A DNA stretch of 20,447 nt from JBOHRE01 sp050732635 (GTDB lineage: Bacteria; Gemmatimonadota; Gemmatimonadetes; Longimicrobiales; RSA9): contig JBOHRE010000059.1 of the NCBI GenBank assembly GCA_050732635.1, positions 1-20,447 of the forward strand, read 5' to 3'. Each line of letters opens with the position of its first letter. Position 1 is the stretch's first letter. The position numbers were made by a program, and so were the translations under genes. Of this stretch, positions 1 through 7,283 are shown piece by piece. The notes beneath the pieces are model-generated. The model searched no databases. It was not told the DNA's origin and saw only the letters and a program-made list of their open reading frames with translations.

Positions 1-1
1 C

Positions 2-820
2 CTCGACGCGTATCTGCGTGCGGCCGGCGGCATTGCCGGAGACATCCCGGCGCCCGAAGGCGGCGCGCTGCCAGCCGCGCGCGCCGCGGTGCCGTTCCGG
101 CCGCGGCTCGAGCCCCGGCGTGACGCGCGCTTTCAGGGCACCTACAACTTCGAGTTCCCGCCACAGGTCGTGTATCTGGCGCAGCACGTCCCGGCCGACG
201 AGCGCAACCTGGCGCTGCTGTGCAAGCGGCTGCTCGAGATGGACGTGCCCGAGATGATGGCATCATTCATCCTGGAGCGCGCGCCCGAGCAGCCCTGGGA
301 GTTCCGCCGGGATTACGCGAGACAATTGTGGGACGAGGCGCGCCACGCGATGATGGGCGAGACGGCGTTCACGTCACGAGGCATCGACTGGACCTCGATT
401 CCGCTCAATGTCGGCTTTGCGTTGCGACTGAACCTGCACGCGAGCCCCTTCGAGCGGCAGCTCGTGCTCTGGGCCATCGAGCAGAGCCTGATGCCGGCGG
501 AGACTGGCAAGTCGTACGAGTTCGAGACCGCGCGCGCGGCCGGCGATGAGCTGTCGGCTCATTTTCAGGACTACGACTGGGCGGATGAGGTGCTGCACGC
601 GCAGATCGGCCGCCGTTGGATCAGGGCCGCCGGCCTGTCGCTGGACGAAGCGCGCGAGCGGGCGCTCGAAGTGCACGAGCGCACCTGGAACGCGCTCGCT
701 GCCTACCGCGATCGACAGCCGCAGACCGAATGGTGGCGCGCGTTCGTCGAACAGGTACTGGGACACCCGTCGGCCACGAAAGCGGCAGACTTACGCAAGC
801 CGGAGGTCATGAGCGAGTGA
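2..820 (+). CDS. Ferritin-like four-helix protein (5' partial)
   Basis: The reading frame is open from the first bases of the window, so the true start lies outside; a GTG at 89 falls inside a continuous frame and is probably not the start. Two ExxH motifs, DEARHA (around 332-349) and ADEVLHA (around 581-601), lie in predicted long helices, and further Glu-rich helices (around MPAETGKSYEFE) fit a four-helix di-iron ferritin-like fold. Proteins of this fold handle iron, act as oxygenases or modify cofactors; which applies here cannot be told. The last four bases overlap the GTG start of the permease downstream, implying translational coupling. The fold call is fairly secure, the function unknown. 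Confidence 0.6.
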   Translation, partial: LDAYLRAAGGIAGDIPAPEGGALPAARAAVPFRPRLEPRRDARFQGTYNFEFPPQVVYLAQHVPADERNLALLCKRLLEMDVPEMMASFILERAPEQPWEFRRDYARQLWDEARHAMMGETAFTSRGIDWTSIPLNVGFALRLNLHASPFERQLVLWAIEQSLMPAETGKSYEFETARAAGDELSAHFQDYDWADEVLHAQIGRRWIRAAGLSLDEARERALEVHERTWNALAAYRDRQPQTEWWRAFVEQVLGHPSATKAADLRKPEVMSE

Positions 821-1497
821 GCGTGCCGCTCTTCATCCCGCTCGCGACGGCGCTGCTGCTCGGCTCCGTGCACGCGCTCGAGACGGATCACATGGCCGCG
901 GTCAGCGCGTTCGTCGCGCGGCGGCCGGGCACGCGCGCAGCCATCGGGTTCGGTGCGCGCTGGGCGTTCGGCCACGGCGTCGCCATCCTGCTGGTCGGCG
1001 CGCTGCTCATGGCGCTGGGACTGCGGCTGCCCCAGACGGGCGAGCCCTGGCTCGAGCGGGCCGCCGGGTTGGCGCTGGTCGTGGTCGGCGTGTGGACGGC
1101 GAGCGGCGCGCGCGCGCTGCACGCGCACCGGCACGCGCACGCCGATGGCACGGTGCACACACACCTGCACGCACACGAAGGCGGGATCGAGCAGCCTCAC
1201 GCAGAGCGGCACGATCACCGCCACGCGGTCACCGCGGTCGGTGCACTGCACGGACTGGCCGGCACCGCGCCGGTGCTGGCGTTGCTGCCACTCACCGATC
1301 TGCACGGTCCGGTCGCGGCCGGCCTCTACCTCGTGAGCTTCGGTGTGGGCACGGCGTTGGCCATGGTGATGTACGCGCTGCTCGCCGGCTGGGTCGCAGG
1401 GCGCGCGGCCGAACGGTCGACACGCATCGCCCAATGGATCGCGCGCGCCACCGGCTTCGCCACGGCCCTGGTCGGCATTGTCTGGATCCTGCGCTGA
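817..1497 (+). CDS. Nickel/cobalt-type permease with His-rich loop (NiCoT/UreH-like)
   Basis: A 226-residue membrane protein. Its first helix carries HALETDHMAAV, matching the HxxxxDH signature of nickel/cobalt permeases (NiCoT, RcnA and UreH relatives). Several hydrophobic segments surround a central loop of about 36 residues with some 12 histidines (HAHRHAH, VHTHLHAH, RHDHRH), typical of metal-capturing loops. The GTG start at 817 was chosen because it overlaps the preceding stop as GTGA and has GGAGG about 10 bases upstream (802-806). It likely moves Ni2+ or Co2+ across the inner membrane, but direction and metal cannot be read from sequence. The neighbouring ferritin-like gene hints at metal homeostasis, which is inference. 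Confidence 0.7.
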   Translation: MSVPLFIPLATALLLGSVHALETDHMAAVSAFVARRPGTRAAIGFGARWAFGHGVAILLVGALLMALGLRLPQTGEPWLERAAGLALVVVGVWTASGARALHAHRHAHADGTVHTHLHAHEGGIEQPHAERHDHRHAVTAVGALHGLAGTAPVLALLPLTDLHGPVAAGLYLVSFGVGTALAMVMYALLAGWVAGRAAERSTRIAQWIARATGFATALVGIVWILR

Positions 1498-1790
1498 TGC
1501 ACCTGCTCGTCACGCGCCGCACGATACCGCTCGACCGAACCGACCACTACGGCTGGCTCTGGGAGGCCGTGCGTGTCGCGGCGCTGGGCGCGGGTCTGCG
1601 CGCTTGGCGGTTTCGCGCGGCCGATCGCGACGATCGCTACCTGGAGTTCATCGAGGCGCCGTCGGCCGCGGCATTGGAGGCGCCGGCGGTCGACGCCGCG
1701 CGTGTGGCGCTGCGCGAGAGCTTCGCCGCGACGGAAGAGAGCCTGTGGCTCGAACAGACCCTGCCCGACACGGAGACGCGTGGTGAGTGA
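1497..1790 (+). CDS. Small conserved-looking protein of unknown function
   Basis: A 97-residue soluble protein starting at an ATG that shares one base with the permease stop (TGATG) and overlapping the pyrE start by 8 bases. That arrangement supports it being a real translated gene between two recognisable ones. It has no signal peptide, membrane helix or cysteine motif. The N-terminal part is rich in aromatic residues (DHYGWLWEAV) and the rest is Ala/Glu-rich and probably helical. I do not recognise the family. Its size and pattern could fit a small ferredoxin-like or ABM-type domain, but nothing proves that. Confidence 0.55.
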   Translation: MHLLVTRRTIPLDRTDHYGWLWEAVRVAALGAGLRAWRFRAADRDDRYLEFIEAPSAAALEAPAVDAARVALRESFAATEESLWLEQTLPDTETRGE

Positions 1791-2349
1791 GCGCGATCAT
1801 CAGGCGCTGCTGCGCCTGCTGCGCGAGCGCTCCGTGCAGCGGGGAGATTTTACGCTCGCCGGTGGTACCCGCTCCTCCTATTACATCGACGCGCGCCGGA
1901 CGACGATGAGCGGCGCCGGCCAGCTCCTGATCGGCCGTCTCGGTCTGGCCCGCATCGAGGAGCGCGGCTGGCGCCCCGATGCCGTCGGCGGGCTGACACT
2001 GGGCGCCGATCCGGTGGCGTATGCGATCGCGCACGCAGCCGCGCGCGCCGACCGGCGCATCGATGCCTTCACCGTTCGCAAGCTGCCGAAGTCGCACGGC
2101 ACCGGCAGGCGCGTCGAGGGTGCCTTCGAGAGCGGCATGGACGTGGTGCTCGTCGAGGACGTCGTGACCAGCGGTGGCAGCGCCATCTCTGCGGCCGAGG
2201 CGGTGCGGGCGGAAGGCGCACGCGTGCTGGGTGTGCTGTGCGTCGTCGACCGCGAGGAAGGCGGCGCGGAGCGGCTGCGCGAGGCAGGCCTCGAGCTCAC
2301 GACGCTGGCCACGCGCACCGAGCTGCTGTCCGAGGATGCCAACGCCTGA
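1783..2349 (+). CDS. pyrE: Orotate phosphoribosyltransferase
   Basis: A 188-residue enzyme of pyrimidine synthesis that joins orotate to PRPP to make orotidine 5'-monophosphate in the cytoplasm. The PRPP-binding motif VVLVEDVVTSGGS spans residues about 121-133, and the flexible-loop stretch with catalytic lysines, RKLPKSHGTGRR, spans about 99-110. N-terminal GDFTLAGGTRSSYYID matches the family substrate loop. Length is normal for bacterial PyrE. The GTG start at 1783 has GGAG 7 bases upstream and overlaps the small upstream gene by 8 bases. It is the last gene of an overlapping four-gene run; no other pyrimidine gene is visible nearby. Confidence 0.93.
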   Translation: MSERDHQALLRLLRERSVQRGDFTLAGGTRSSYYIDARRTTMSGAGQLLIGRLGLARIEERGWRPDAVGGLTLGADPVAYAIAHAAARADRRIDAFTVRKLPKSHGTGRRVEGAFESGMDVVLVEDVVTSGGSAISAAEAVRAEGARVLGVLCVVDREEGGAERLREAGLELTTLATRTELLSEDANA

Positions 2350-2366
2350 TACGCGGCGACCCTAGG

Positions 2367-2456
2367 GCCTAACGCGCAGTCGCCGCCCCACCGATCCGCC
2401 TGGACCCCTACTGCCTAACGCGCAGTCGCCGCCCCCACCGACCCGCCTGGACCCCT
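2367..2456. repeat. Two-copy intergenic tandem repeat (period 46 bp)
   Basis: Copies at 2367-2409 and 2413-2456 both begin GCCTAACGCGCAGTCGCC and end CCGCCTGGACCCCT. They differ by one extra C and one T/C change, with a 3-base spacer. The repeat fills the gap between the ends of convergent pyrE and the flavin reductase gene. It has no strong hairpin and no T-run, so it is not an obvious terminator. No third copy was seen in the window. Confidence 0.75.
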
Positions 2457-2457
2457 T

Positions 2458-3099
2458 TCATGGCATCACGACCGGGCCCGGCCAGGGCGCACGCTCGATC
2501 GACCCGGCCAGCCGCTCCAGCACCGCCTGCGCCGCGACCAGCCGCGATTCGTAGAGCTGCAGCAACTCGGGCGGCAGGTGCTGGCGAAAATGCTCGCTGC
2601 TCATCGGCGGCTGCGTCGTCGCGTCTGCTTCGGCATGGACGACGTCGCCCAGGAAGAAGGTCGATGCGCCGGTGTCCATCGCGTTCACGACGCGGCACTC
2701 GAGCGCGGCCCAGCTATCGGCGAGCAGCGGACACTCCGTCACGCCTCGGCGCGCCGCCAGTGTACCCTCCGGCACCGGTGTGCCCTCGCTCAGCTTCGCG
2801 CCTTCGCGGCCGCTCCGCAGCCCGAGCACGCGCACGACCTCCCACTGATCGCTGCGCAGCAGGTGCAGGCCGAAGACACCGCTCCGGTAAACCAGGTCGT
2901 GACTGAAGTTGGTCTTCGAAATGTAGACGGAAACCCGCGGCTGTGAGGGAACCAGCGACGCCCGCTGTGCGCTGTTCGCGATCATACCATTCCACTGTCC
3001 CTGGGCGCTCGTGGTTATCGCCACGATCGGCGACGTGAGGACGCGTAGCAGGGCGTACAGCGACTCGCCCTCGATCACACGGCCGACGGGATCGCTCAA
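2458..3099 (-). CDS. Flavin reductase-like FMN-binding protein
   Basis: A 213-residue soluble protein resembling flavin reductases of the FMN-binding split-barrel family, which pass electrons from NAD(P)H to flavin, often for a partner oxygenase. The N-terminal part (SPIVAITT, then NGMIANSAQRASLVPSQP, then VSVYISKTNFSHDLV) follows the order of that fold: barrel strand, Asn/Ser-rich cofactor loop, and the start of the next strand. The C-terminal 50 residues look helical and are less typical. The TTG start at 3099 overlaps the stop of the upstream isomerase gene (TTGA on the minus strand); no clear ribosome-binding site is seen, so an internal GTG start is possible. Partner and substrate are unknown. 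Confidence 0.75.
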   Translation of the reverse strand: MSDPVGRVIEGESLYALLRVLTSPIVAITTSAQGQWNGMIANSAQRASLVPSQPRVSVYISKTNFSHDLVYRSGVFGLHLLRSDQWEVVRVLGLRSGREGAKLSEGTPVPEGTLAARRGVTECPLLADSWAALECRVVNAMDTGASTFFLGDVVHAEADATTQPPMSSEHFRQHLPPELLQLYESRLVAAQAVLERLAGSIERAPWPGPVVMP

Positions 3100-4364
3100 G
3101 CGACGGTATCGCGGATGTGCACCGGGTAGAGACGCCGCAGCAGCGGCGCGAGCGCGGCGACGCCGGCCCGCGCCTGCGCGACACTCTGGCGCTGTGCGGC
3201 CAGCGCTGCCAAGGCGGCCGCCTTCACCTGGTCGTCGGTGCGTCCCGGCGCGAAGCCGAGCGTGGCACTCCAGTCCTGCAGCTCCGTAAGCCGCGCGTCG
3301 GTGAGTCGGGCGCGTTCCGTGGGCTCCAGGCCCAGCCCCAGCTCACGCGCCCGCGCGGCCAGCAGCGCATTGCGCGCCGCGCCCAGCACGACGCCCGCAA
3401 GCACGTCATCGGCGGCGGTCTCCAGTCGGGCGCGGGCCGCGGGATCGGCTGTCATGAGCACGCGCTCGAGCTCGGCAGCCGTGAGCTCCCCATCCGGCCA
3501 TTGCGCGACCGCAGCATCGTGGGGCAGCGCACCGGCACGGAAGCCGGCCAGCGCCTCGGGCAGTACGGCAATGCCAGCGGCCTGTCGCTCGGCCCAGTGG
3601 CGCGCGGCATTCGGATCGCCGGCCGCCGCCGAGAGCCGGCCGAGTACGCGGGCGCGTACTGCCTCGAGCGGTAGCGGCGCACGCCGCTCGAGGCGCAGCA
3701 CATGGTAGCCGTAACGGGTTTGCACGACGTCGCTGACCTGGCCCGGATCGAGCCTGGACGCGGCGTCCCAGAACGGCGTGACCCAGGTGCCCCGGCGACC
3801 CGGCTCCAGCAGGCCGCCCCGCTCAGCCGCGCCGGGCTCCTCGGATACGTCTGCGGCCACGACCTCGAACGGCTCACCACCGCGGATCCGCTCCAGCGCC
3901 GCCTGCGCTCGAGCGCGCGCGGCGCCATGCTTGGCCTCGCTCTGCCACGCTTCGGCGAGCACCACCAGATGCCGCACCGTCAGCTCGTGCTCGGGTCGCG
4001 CTTGGTACAGCCGGCGCACCGAGTCCTCGCTCAGACCGGCTTCGCGCAGCGCGATCTCTGCGGCGAGACGTTGCAGCAGCTCGCTCTGCTCATCCTGCGC
4101 CGCAAGGGTGGACGCCAGCGAATCGACTGAGCCTTGTGCGACTGCCAGGCCGAACGCCGTGAGGTCGGCCAGCTCCTCGCGCCCGCTACCGCTCAGCGCG
4201 CCGAGCTCGGCCTCGGCGTAGCCGACGTCGCCGACGAGCAGCATCGCGGGCTCCCGCTCGGCGTTACAGCCGGTGCATAGCAGGCCAATCGCAACGAGCG
4301 TCGCTGGCGCGGTCAGCGGCGCTGGTGTCCCTACTCGAGCAGGCGTAGCGGCATCACCAGACAC
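3096..4364 (-). CDS. PpiC/SurA-type peptidyl-prolyl isomerase, probable lipoprotein
   Basis: A 422-residue protein with a PpiC parvulin domain at about 126-228 (TVRHLVV, GGEPFEVVAADVSEEPGAAERGGLL, DPGQVSDVVQTRYGYHVLRLERR). Such enzymes help outer-membrane and periplasmic proteins fold. Residues 17-33 form a hydrophobic segment ending LLCTGC, a plausible though atypical lipobox with Cys33 as lipidation site. The C-terminal 190 residues are Ala-rich helical, as in SurA-like chaperones. The GTG start at 4364 lies 34 bases inside dnaN, with no good ribosome-binding site; a later start such as CTG near 4316 would shorten the signal region. It is encoded directly after dnaN and coupled to the flavin reductase gene. 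Confidence 0.82.
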   Translation of the reverse strand: MSGDAATPARVGTPAPLTAPATLVAIGLLCTGCNAEREPAMLLVGDVGYAEAELGALSGSGREELADLTAFGLAVAQGSVDSLASTLAAQDEQSELLQRLAAEIALREAGLSEDSVRRLYQARPEHELTVRHLVVLAEAWQSEAKHGAARARAQAALERIRGGEPFEVVAADVSEEPGAAERGGLLEPGRRGTWVTPFWDAASRLDPGQVSDVVQTRYGYHVLRLERRAPLPLEAVRARVLGRLSAAAGDPNAARHWAERQAAGIAVLPEALAGFRAGALPHDAAVAQWPDGELTAAELERVLMTADPAARARLETAADDVLAGVVLGAARNALLAARARELGLGLEPTERARLTDARLTELQDWSATLGFAPGRTDDQVKAAALAALAAQRQSVAQARAGVAALAPLLRRLYPVHIRDTVA

Positions 4365-5443
4365 AGGTAATCCGGTGCTTCATCGCCATCGGCATGCGGT
4401 TCCAAGGTCGCCGCACGCTCGGGCGCCTTGAACGCGATCTTCACCTCGTCCGTCGGTACGTACTTCAGCACTTCCAGCAGATACGCCGCATTGAAGCCGA
4501 TGTCGAGCGGATCGCCGGTGTACGCGAGCTCAAGCTCCTCGTGCGCCTCACCGAGGTCGGGCGTCTCCACCGATAGGCGCAGGACGCCGCTATTGAAGGA
4601 GAGCTTGACGCGATGCGTCTGCTCACTCGCAACCACGGCCATGCGACGCAGCGCCTGCGTCAGACCACCCTTTTCCGCTATCGCGATCCGATCGTTGTCG
4701 CGCGGTATGACCTGCTCGTAATTCGGATACGGCCCCTCTATGAGTCGGGTGAAGATCTGTGTCCCATCGTGACGGAAGCCGAGGTGATTCTCGCTGCGGG
4801 CCACCTCGATCTCGGCCTCGGCGCCGAACAGCCGCTCGATCTGGTGCAGAGCCTTCGGCGGCACGATCAGATCCGTGCGGGGCGCGCCTGGCGTCGAAAC
4901 CGGGACGCTCATCATCGCCAGGCGGTGACCGTTCGTTGCGACCATCCGCATGTCACGGTCGCCGAGCTGCCACAACACGCCATTCAGAATCGGCCGGCTC
5001 TCTTCGGTCGACACCGCAAAGGATGTCTGCCGGATCAGACTCTGCAGCACATCCCCACGGATGCGCCAACTCTCTCCGAAATCGACCGACGGGAACGTGG
5101 GGAACTCATCCCGCGGCATGCCATTCAGCCGGAACTTCGCCCGGCCGCATTCCAGCTCGAGACGATCGTTCTTGCTGCTGAGCCGCACAGGCTGCTCGGG
5201 CAGCTCCCGGGCCAGCTCCTGCAGCTTCTTGGCAGGCACGGTCAGTGAGCCCGCATCCTCGACCTCGGCCGGGACGCGAAGGCTGACCGCCATGTCCAGA
5301 TCGGTTCCGCTCATCTGGACCCCATCGCCATCGACATCCAGCAGGATGTTCGACAACACCGGCAGAGTGGTCCGTGCCGGGATCGTCGCGGCCACCGCCG
5401 CCAGGCCCTGCTGAAGATTCTCCCGGGTGATGATGACTTTCAT
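4331..5443 (-). CDS. dnaN: DNA polymerase III beta sliding clamp
   Basis: A 370-residue protein, normal length for the ring-shaped processivity clamp that holds the replicative polymerase on DNA. The N-terminus MKVIITRENLQQGLAAV, the segment LPVLSNILLD, the stretch GMPRDEFPTFP, and the C-terminus VMPLRLLE (lining the partner-binding cleft) are typical. Three repeated clamp domains of about 120 residues fit the length. The ATG at 5443 has GAGG 5-8 bases upstream. It lies downstream of dnaA across the probable origin, the common bacterial dnaA-dnaN order. A weak minus-strand -10 candidate (TATTCT, 5485-5490) lies in the spacer. Confidence 0.97.
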   Translation of the reverse strand: MKVIITRENLQQGLAAVAATIPARTTLPVLSNILLDVDGDGVQMSGTDLDMAVSLRVPAEVEDAGSLTVPAKKLQELARELPEQPVRLSSKNDRLELECGRAKFRLNGMPRDEFPTFPSVDFGESWRIRGDVLQSLIRQTSFAVSTEESRPILNGVLWQLGDRDMRMVATNGHRLAMMSVPVSTPGAPRTDLIVPPKALHQIERLFGAEAEIEVARSENHLGFRHDGTQIFTRLIEGPYPNYEQVIPRDNDRIAIAEKGGLTQALRRMAVVASEQTHRVKLSFNSGVLRLSVETPDLGEAHEELELAYTGDPLDIGFNAAYLLEVLKYVPTDEVKIAFKAPERAATLEPHADGDEAPDYLCLVMPLRLLE

Positions 5444-5518
5444 CGAATCCTCGCGTTTGCGACGGTTCAGCGGATTCCCACAGTAGAATACAACCGATGA
5501 CCTGTTAAATCTCTAGAT

Positions 5519-5546
5519 TAGTAGTAGTAGTAGAGGCTGTGGAATC
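5519..5546 (+). promoter_or_regulatory. DnaA-trio element with adjacent DnaA box (basal unwinding module)
   Basis: Five TAG triplets in register (5519-5533) are followed by AGGC (5534-5537) and then a DnaA-box-like TGTGGAATC (5538-5546). Read away from the box in the 3'-to-5' direction the strand is GAT repeated, which is the published DnaA-trio consensus 3'-(G/A)AT-5'. The A+T-rich segment lies on the far side, as expected for unwinding. The order box, GC linker, trios, A+T-rich DNA is the known bacterial basal unwinding layout. The adjacent box is a weak match to consensus. Confidence 0.7.
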
Positions 5547-5689
5547 GTGGACCACGGGATTCCAAGCCTGCGCTGACCGCGTCACTGTACGCCATAGCAT
5601 GATTGGCCCTCTGTGGGAAGCGGCGGGACAAGTACCGCGTGTTCCTCACGCGATCCACACCGACGTCGTGCTCGTGGACAACGGCAGCA

Positions 5690-5722
5690 CGCTCCACAAC
5701 GCATCCACAACGGTTATCCGCA
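5690..5722 (+). promoter_or_regulatory. Array of three same-strand DnaA-box-like sites
   Basis: CGCTCCACA (5690-5698), GCATCCACA (5701-5709) and TTATCCGCA (5714-5722) lie head to tail at 11- and 13-bp spacing just beyond the dnaA stop codon. The third differs from TTATCCACA at one base. About one helical turn between sites would place DnaA molecules on one face of the helix. Confidence 0.6.
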
Positions 5723-5726
5723 GCGG

Positions 5727-7112
5727 TCACCCCGAGAACTCCTCTCGCAGATCGAGTACGGTGCTGCGAAATGCGTTATCGGCCTGCATGTCCTGCTCGA
5801 CCTTCGAGATCGAGTGGATCACCGTAGAGTGGTCCCGGCCGCCGAAGAGCTTGCCGATGTCCATGAGTGGCAGATCGAGCAGCTCGCGAATCAGGTACAT
5901 TGCCACCTGGCGCGGGACGGTCAGCTCCTTGGTGCGTCGCTTCGAGGTCAAACCCTCGACCGAGACGCTCCAGTGTTCGGCGACGCGCGAGCGGATCAGC
6001 TCCGGAGTCAGCTCCGCACGGCTCATCCGTGCCGTCAGCACACCGCCGAGTGCTTCTTGCGCCAGCTCGACGGTGATCTCGCGCCGGGTGAGCGAGGAGT
6101 AGGCAAGCAGCTTGATGATTGCGCCCTCGAGCTCGCGCACGCTCGAGCGGCAGTTGCGGGCAATGAACTCCAGTACCGAATCCGCCAGGACGAGGCGGTC
6201 CTCATCGGCCTTCTTGCGCAGAATCGCCACCCGGGTTTCGAAGTCCGGTGGCTTGATGTCGGTGACGAGTCCCCACTCGAAGCGCGAGACGAGTCGCTCC
6301 TCGAGTCCTGGAATCTCCTTCGGCGGTCGGTCGCTGGTCAGCACGATCTGACGCGTCGCCTCGTACAGTGCATTGAACGTGTGGAAGAACTCCTCCTGCG
6401 TGCGCTCCTTTTCGCCCAGAAACTGCACATCGTCGATCAGCAGGATATCGATCTCACGGTAGCGCCGCCGGAACTCGGCCATGCGCCCCTCTTGAATCGA
6501 CGCAATCAGATCGTTGGTAAACCGCTCGCTCGAGATGTACGCGATCCGACGGTCCGGCTGGCGCTCCAGGACCGCGTTGCCGATCGCGTGCATCAGATGC
6601 GTCTTGCCCAGCCCGACACCGCCATAAATGAACAGGGGATTGTACATCCGCGCCGGCGATTCGGTGACCGCTCGGCACGCCGCGGCCGCGAGTTGATTGC
6701 TGTTGCCCACCACGAATCGATCGAAGATGTAACGATCGTTGAGCGGCGTGCCCATGGTGGTGCCGGCAGGCGCAGTCGCGGTTGCCGTCGCCGCGCGATG
6801 CGGGTCCGTCGCCTGTAGCGGCTCCAGCAGCGGCATTACCGCGCGAGGCAGCTCATCATCACCAGGGTGAAACTGAAAGGACACCGTCACTCGCCGGCCG
6901 AAGACGCGCTCCGCCACGTCCTGCAGCATCTCCGCGTACTTGTCCTCGATCCATTCCGCGGCGAACTCGCTGCCGGTCCCAATGACGAGCAGATCCCGCG
7001 ACAGCGCGACCGGCTCGGTCTGCGCGAACCACGTGCGAAATGTCTGCTCCGGGAGCAACGGTCGGGATTGCTCGAGGATTCGGTTCCAGGCCTCGGAGGC
7101 TGTCAGCTCCAT
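5727..7112 (-). CDS. dnaA: Chromosomal replication initiator protein DnaA
   Basis: A 461-residue AAA+ ATPase that binds DnaA boxes and opens oriC. Domain I spans about 1-82, a short Ala/Thr-rich domain II about 83-122, the AAA+ domain about 123-340 and the DNA-binding domain about 365-461. Walker A GGVGLGKT is at 164-171, Walker B ILLIDD at 223-228, sensor I LTSDRPP at 258-264, the arginine-finger box ERLVSRFEWGL around 272-282, and sensor II RELEGAI at 326-332. The helix-turn-helix region is followed by the signature GGRDHSTVIHSI at 424-435. All key residues are present. The ATG at 7112 lacks a strong ribosome-binding site. The gene is transcribed toward oriC and dnaN. Confidence 0.98.
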   Translation of the reverse strand: MELTASEAWNRILEQSRPLLPEQTFRTWFAQTEPVALSRDLLVIGTGSEFAAEWIEDKYAEMLQDVAERVFGRRVTVSFQFHPGDDELPRAVMPLLEPLQATDPHRAATATATAPAGTTMGTPLNDRYIFDRFVVGNSNQLAAAACRAVTESPARMYNPLFIYGGVGLGKTHLMHAIGNAVLERQPDRRIAYISSERFTNDLIASIQEGRMAEFRRRYREIDILLIDDVQFLGEKERTQEEFFHTFNALYEATRQIVLTSDRPPKEIPGLEERLVSRFEWGLVTDIKPPDFETRVAILRKKADEDRLVLADSVLEFIARNCRSSVRELEGAIIKLLAYSSLTRREITVELAQEALGGVLTARMSRAELTPELIRSRVAEHWSVSVEGLTSKRRTKELTVPRQVAMYLIRELLDLPLMDIGKLFGGRDHSTVIHSISKVEQDMQADNAFRSTVLDLREEFSG

Positions 7113-7150
7113 CGCGTCAGGTACTACGGCTGGGTGGGTACGGGGACGCC

Positions 7151-7179
7151 AAGCTAGATTCGCGTTGTGGGCAAGTCAA
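7151..7179 (-). promoter_or_regulatory. Putative dnaA promoter
   Basis: On the minus strand TTGACT (7174-7179) is followed by 17 bases and TAGCTT (7151-7156), about 40 bases upstream of the dnaA ATG. The -35 is nearly perfect, the -10 weak. The spacing is ideal for a sigma-70-type promoter. Confidence 0.5.
7166..7174. promoter_or_regulatory. DnaA-box-like site inside the dnaA promoter
   Basis: TGTGGGCAA on the plus strand is the complement of TTGCCCACA, matching TTATCCACA at 7 of 9 bases. It sits between the -35 and -10 of the proposed dnaA promoter, where DnaA binding would repress its own gene. Autoregulation of this kind is well known for dnaA. The match is imperfect. Confidence 0.35.
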
Positions 7180-7209
7180 CGGGCGTACACCGCCCGAAGA
7201 GTTCTCGGC

Positions 7210-7238
7210 TTGACCGCGTTTTCAAGCGCGACTACCTT
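7210..7238 (+). promoter_or_regulatory. Putative rpmH promoter
   Basis: TTGACC (7210-7215), 17 bases, then TACCTT (7233-7238), about 45 bases upstream of rpmH. A better -10-like TAAAAT (7239-7244) follows but at too long a spacing. This is the expected place for the rpmH-rnpA-yidD operon promoter, divergent from dnaA. Confidence 0.4.
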
Positions 7239-7243
7239 TAAAA

Positions 7244-7257
7244 TTCTGTGCACAGAA
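7244..7257. promoter_or_regulatory. Perfect 14-bp palindrome upstream of rpmH
   Basis: TTCTGTGCACAGAA is self-complementary and lies just after the proposed rpmH -10, where an operator would block or reposition RNA polymerase. Its core TGTGCACAG occurs again at 13712-13720 beside an exact DnaA box. No known regulator is assigned. Confidence 0.4.
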
Positions 7258-7283
7258 CGGACTAGTGACGGTGGGAGCGACGG

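Larger units (their letters stand above)
5444..5726. other. oriC: Probable chromosomal replication origin (oriC)
   Basis: A 283-bp non-coding spacer between dnaN and dnaA. It contains an A+T-rich stretch at 5484-5520 (about one third G+C in otherwise very G+C-rich DNA), five consecutive TAG triplets, and about nine short sites with the DnaA-box core TCCACA or its complement TGTGGA. These lie around 5475, 5538, 5546, 5612, 5654, 5673, 5693, 5704 and 5717. None is an exact TTATCCACA; the best is TTATCCGCA at 5714-5722. Position between dnaA and dnaN, an unwinding-prone segment and clustered boxes together support an origin. The exact unwinding site and box use are inferred. Confidence 0.8.

Noticed and set aside
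2..260. Start of the ferritin-like gene at GTG 89
   Set aside because: The frame continues open to the window edge with ordinary protein composition and no ribosome-binding site at 89, so the gene more likely begins outside.
5613..6818. 401-codon plus-strand open frame opposite dnaA
   Set aside because: Antisense shadow of dnaA; also begins within the origin spacer and has no family motif.
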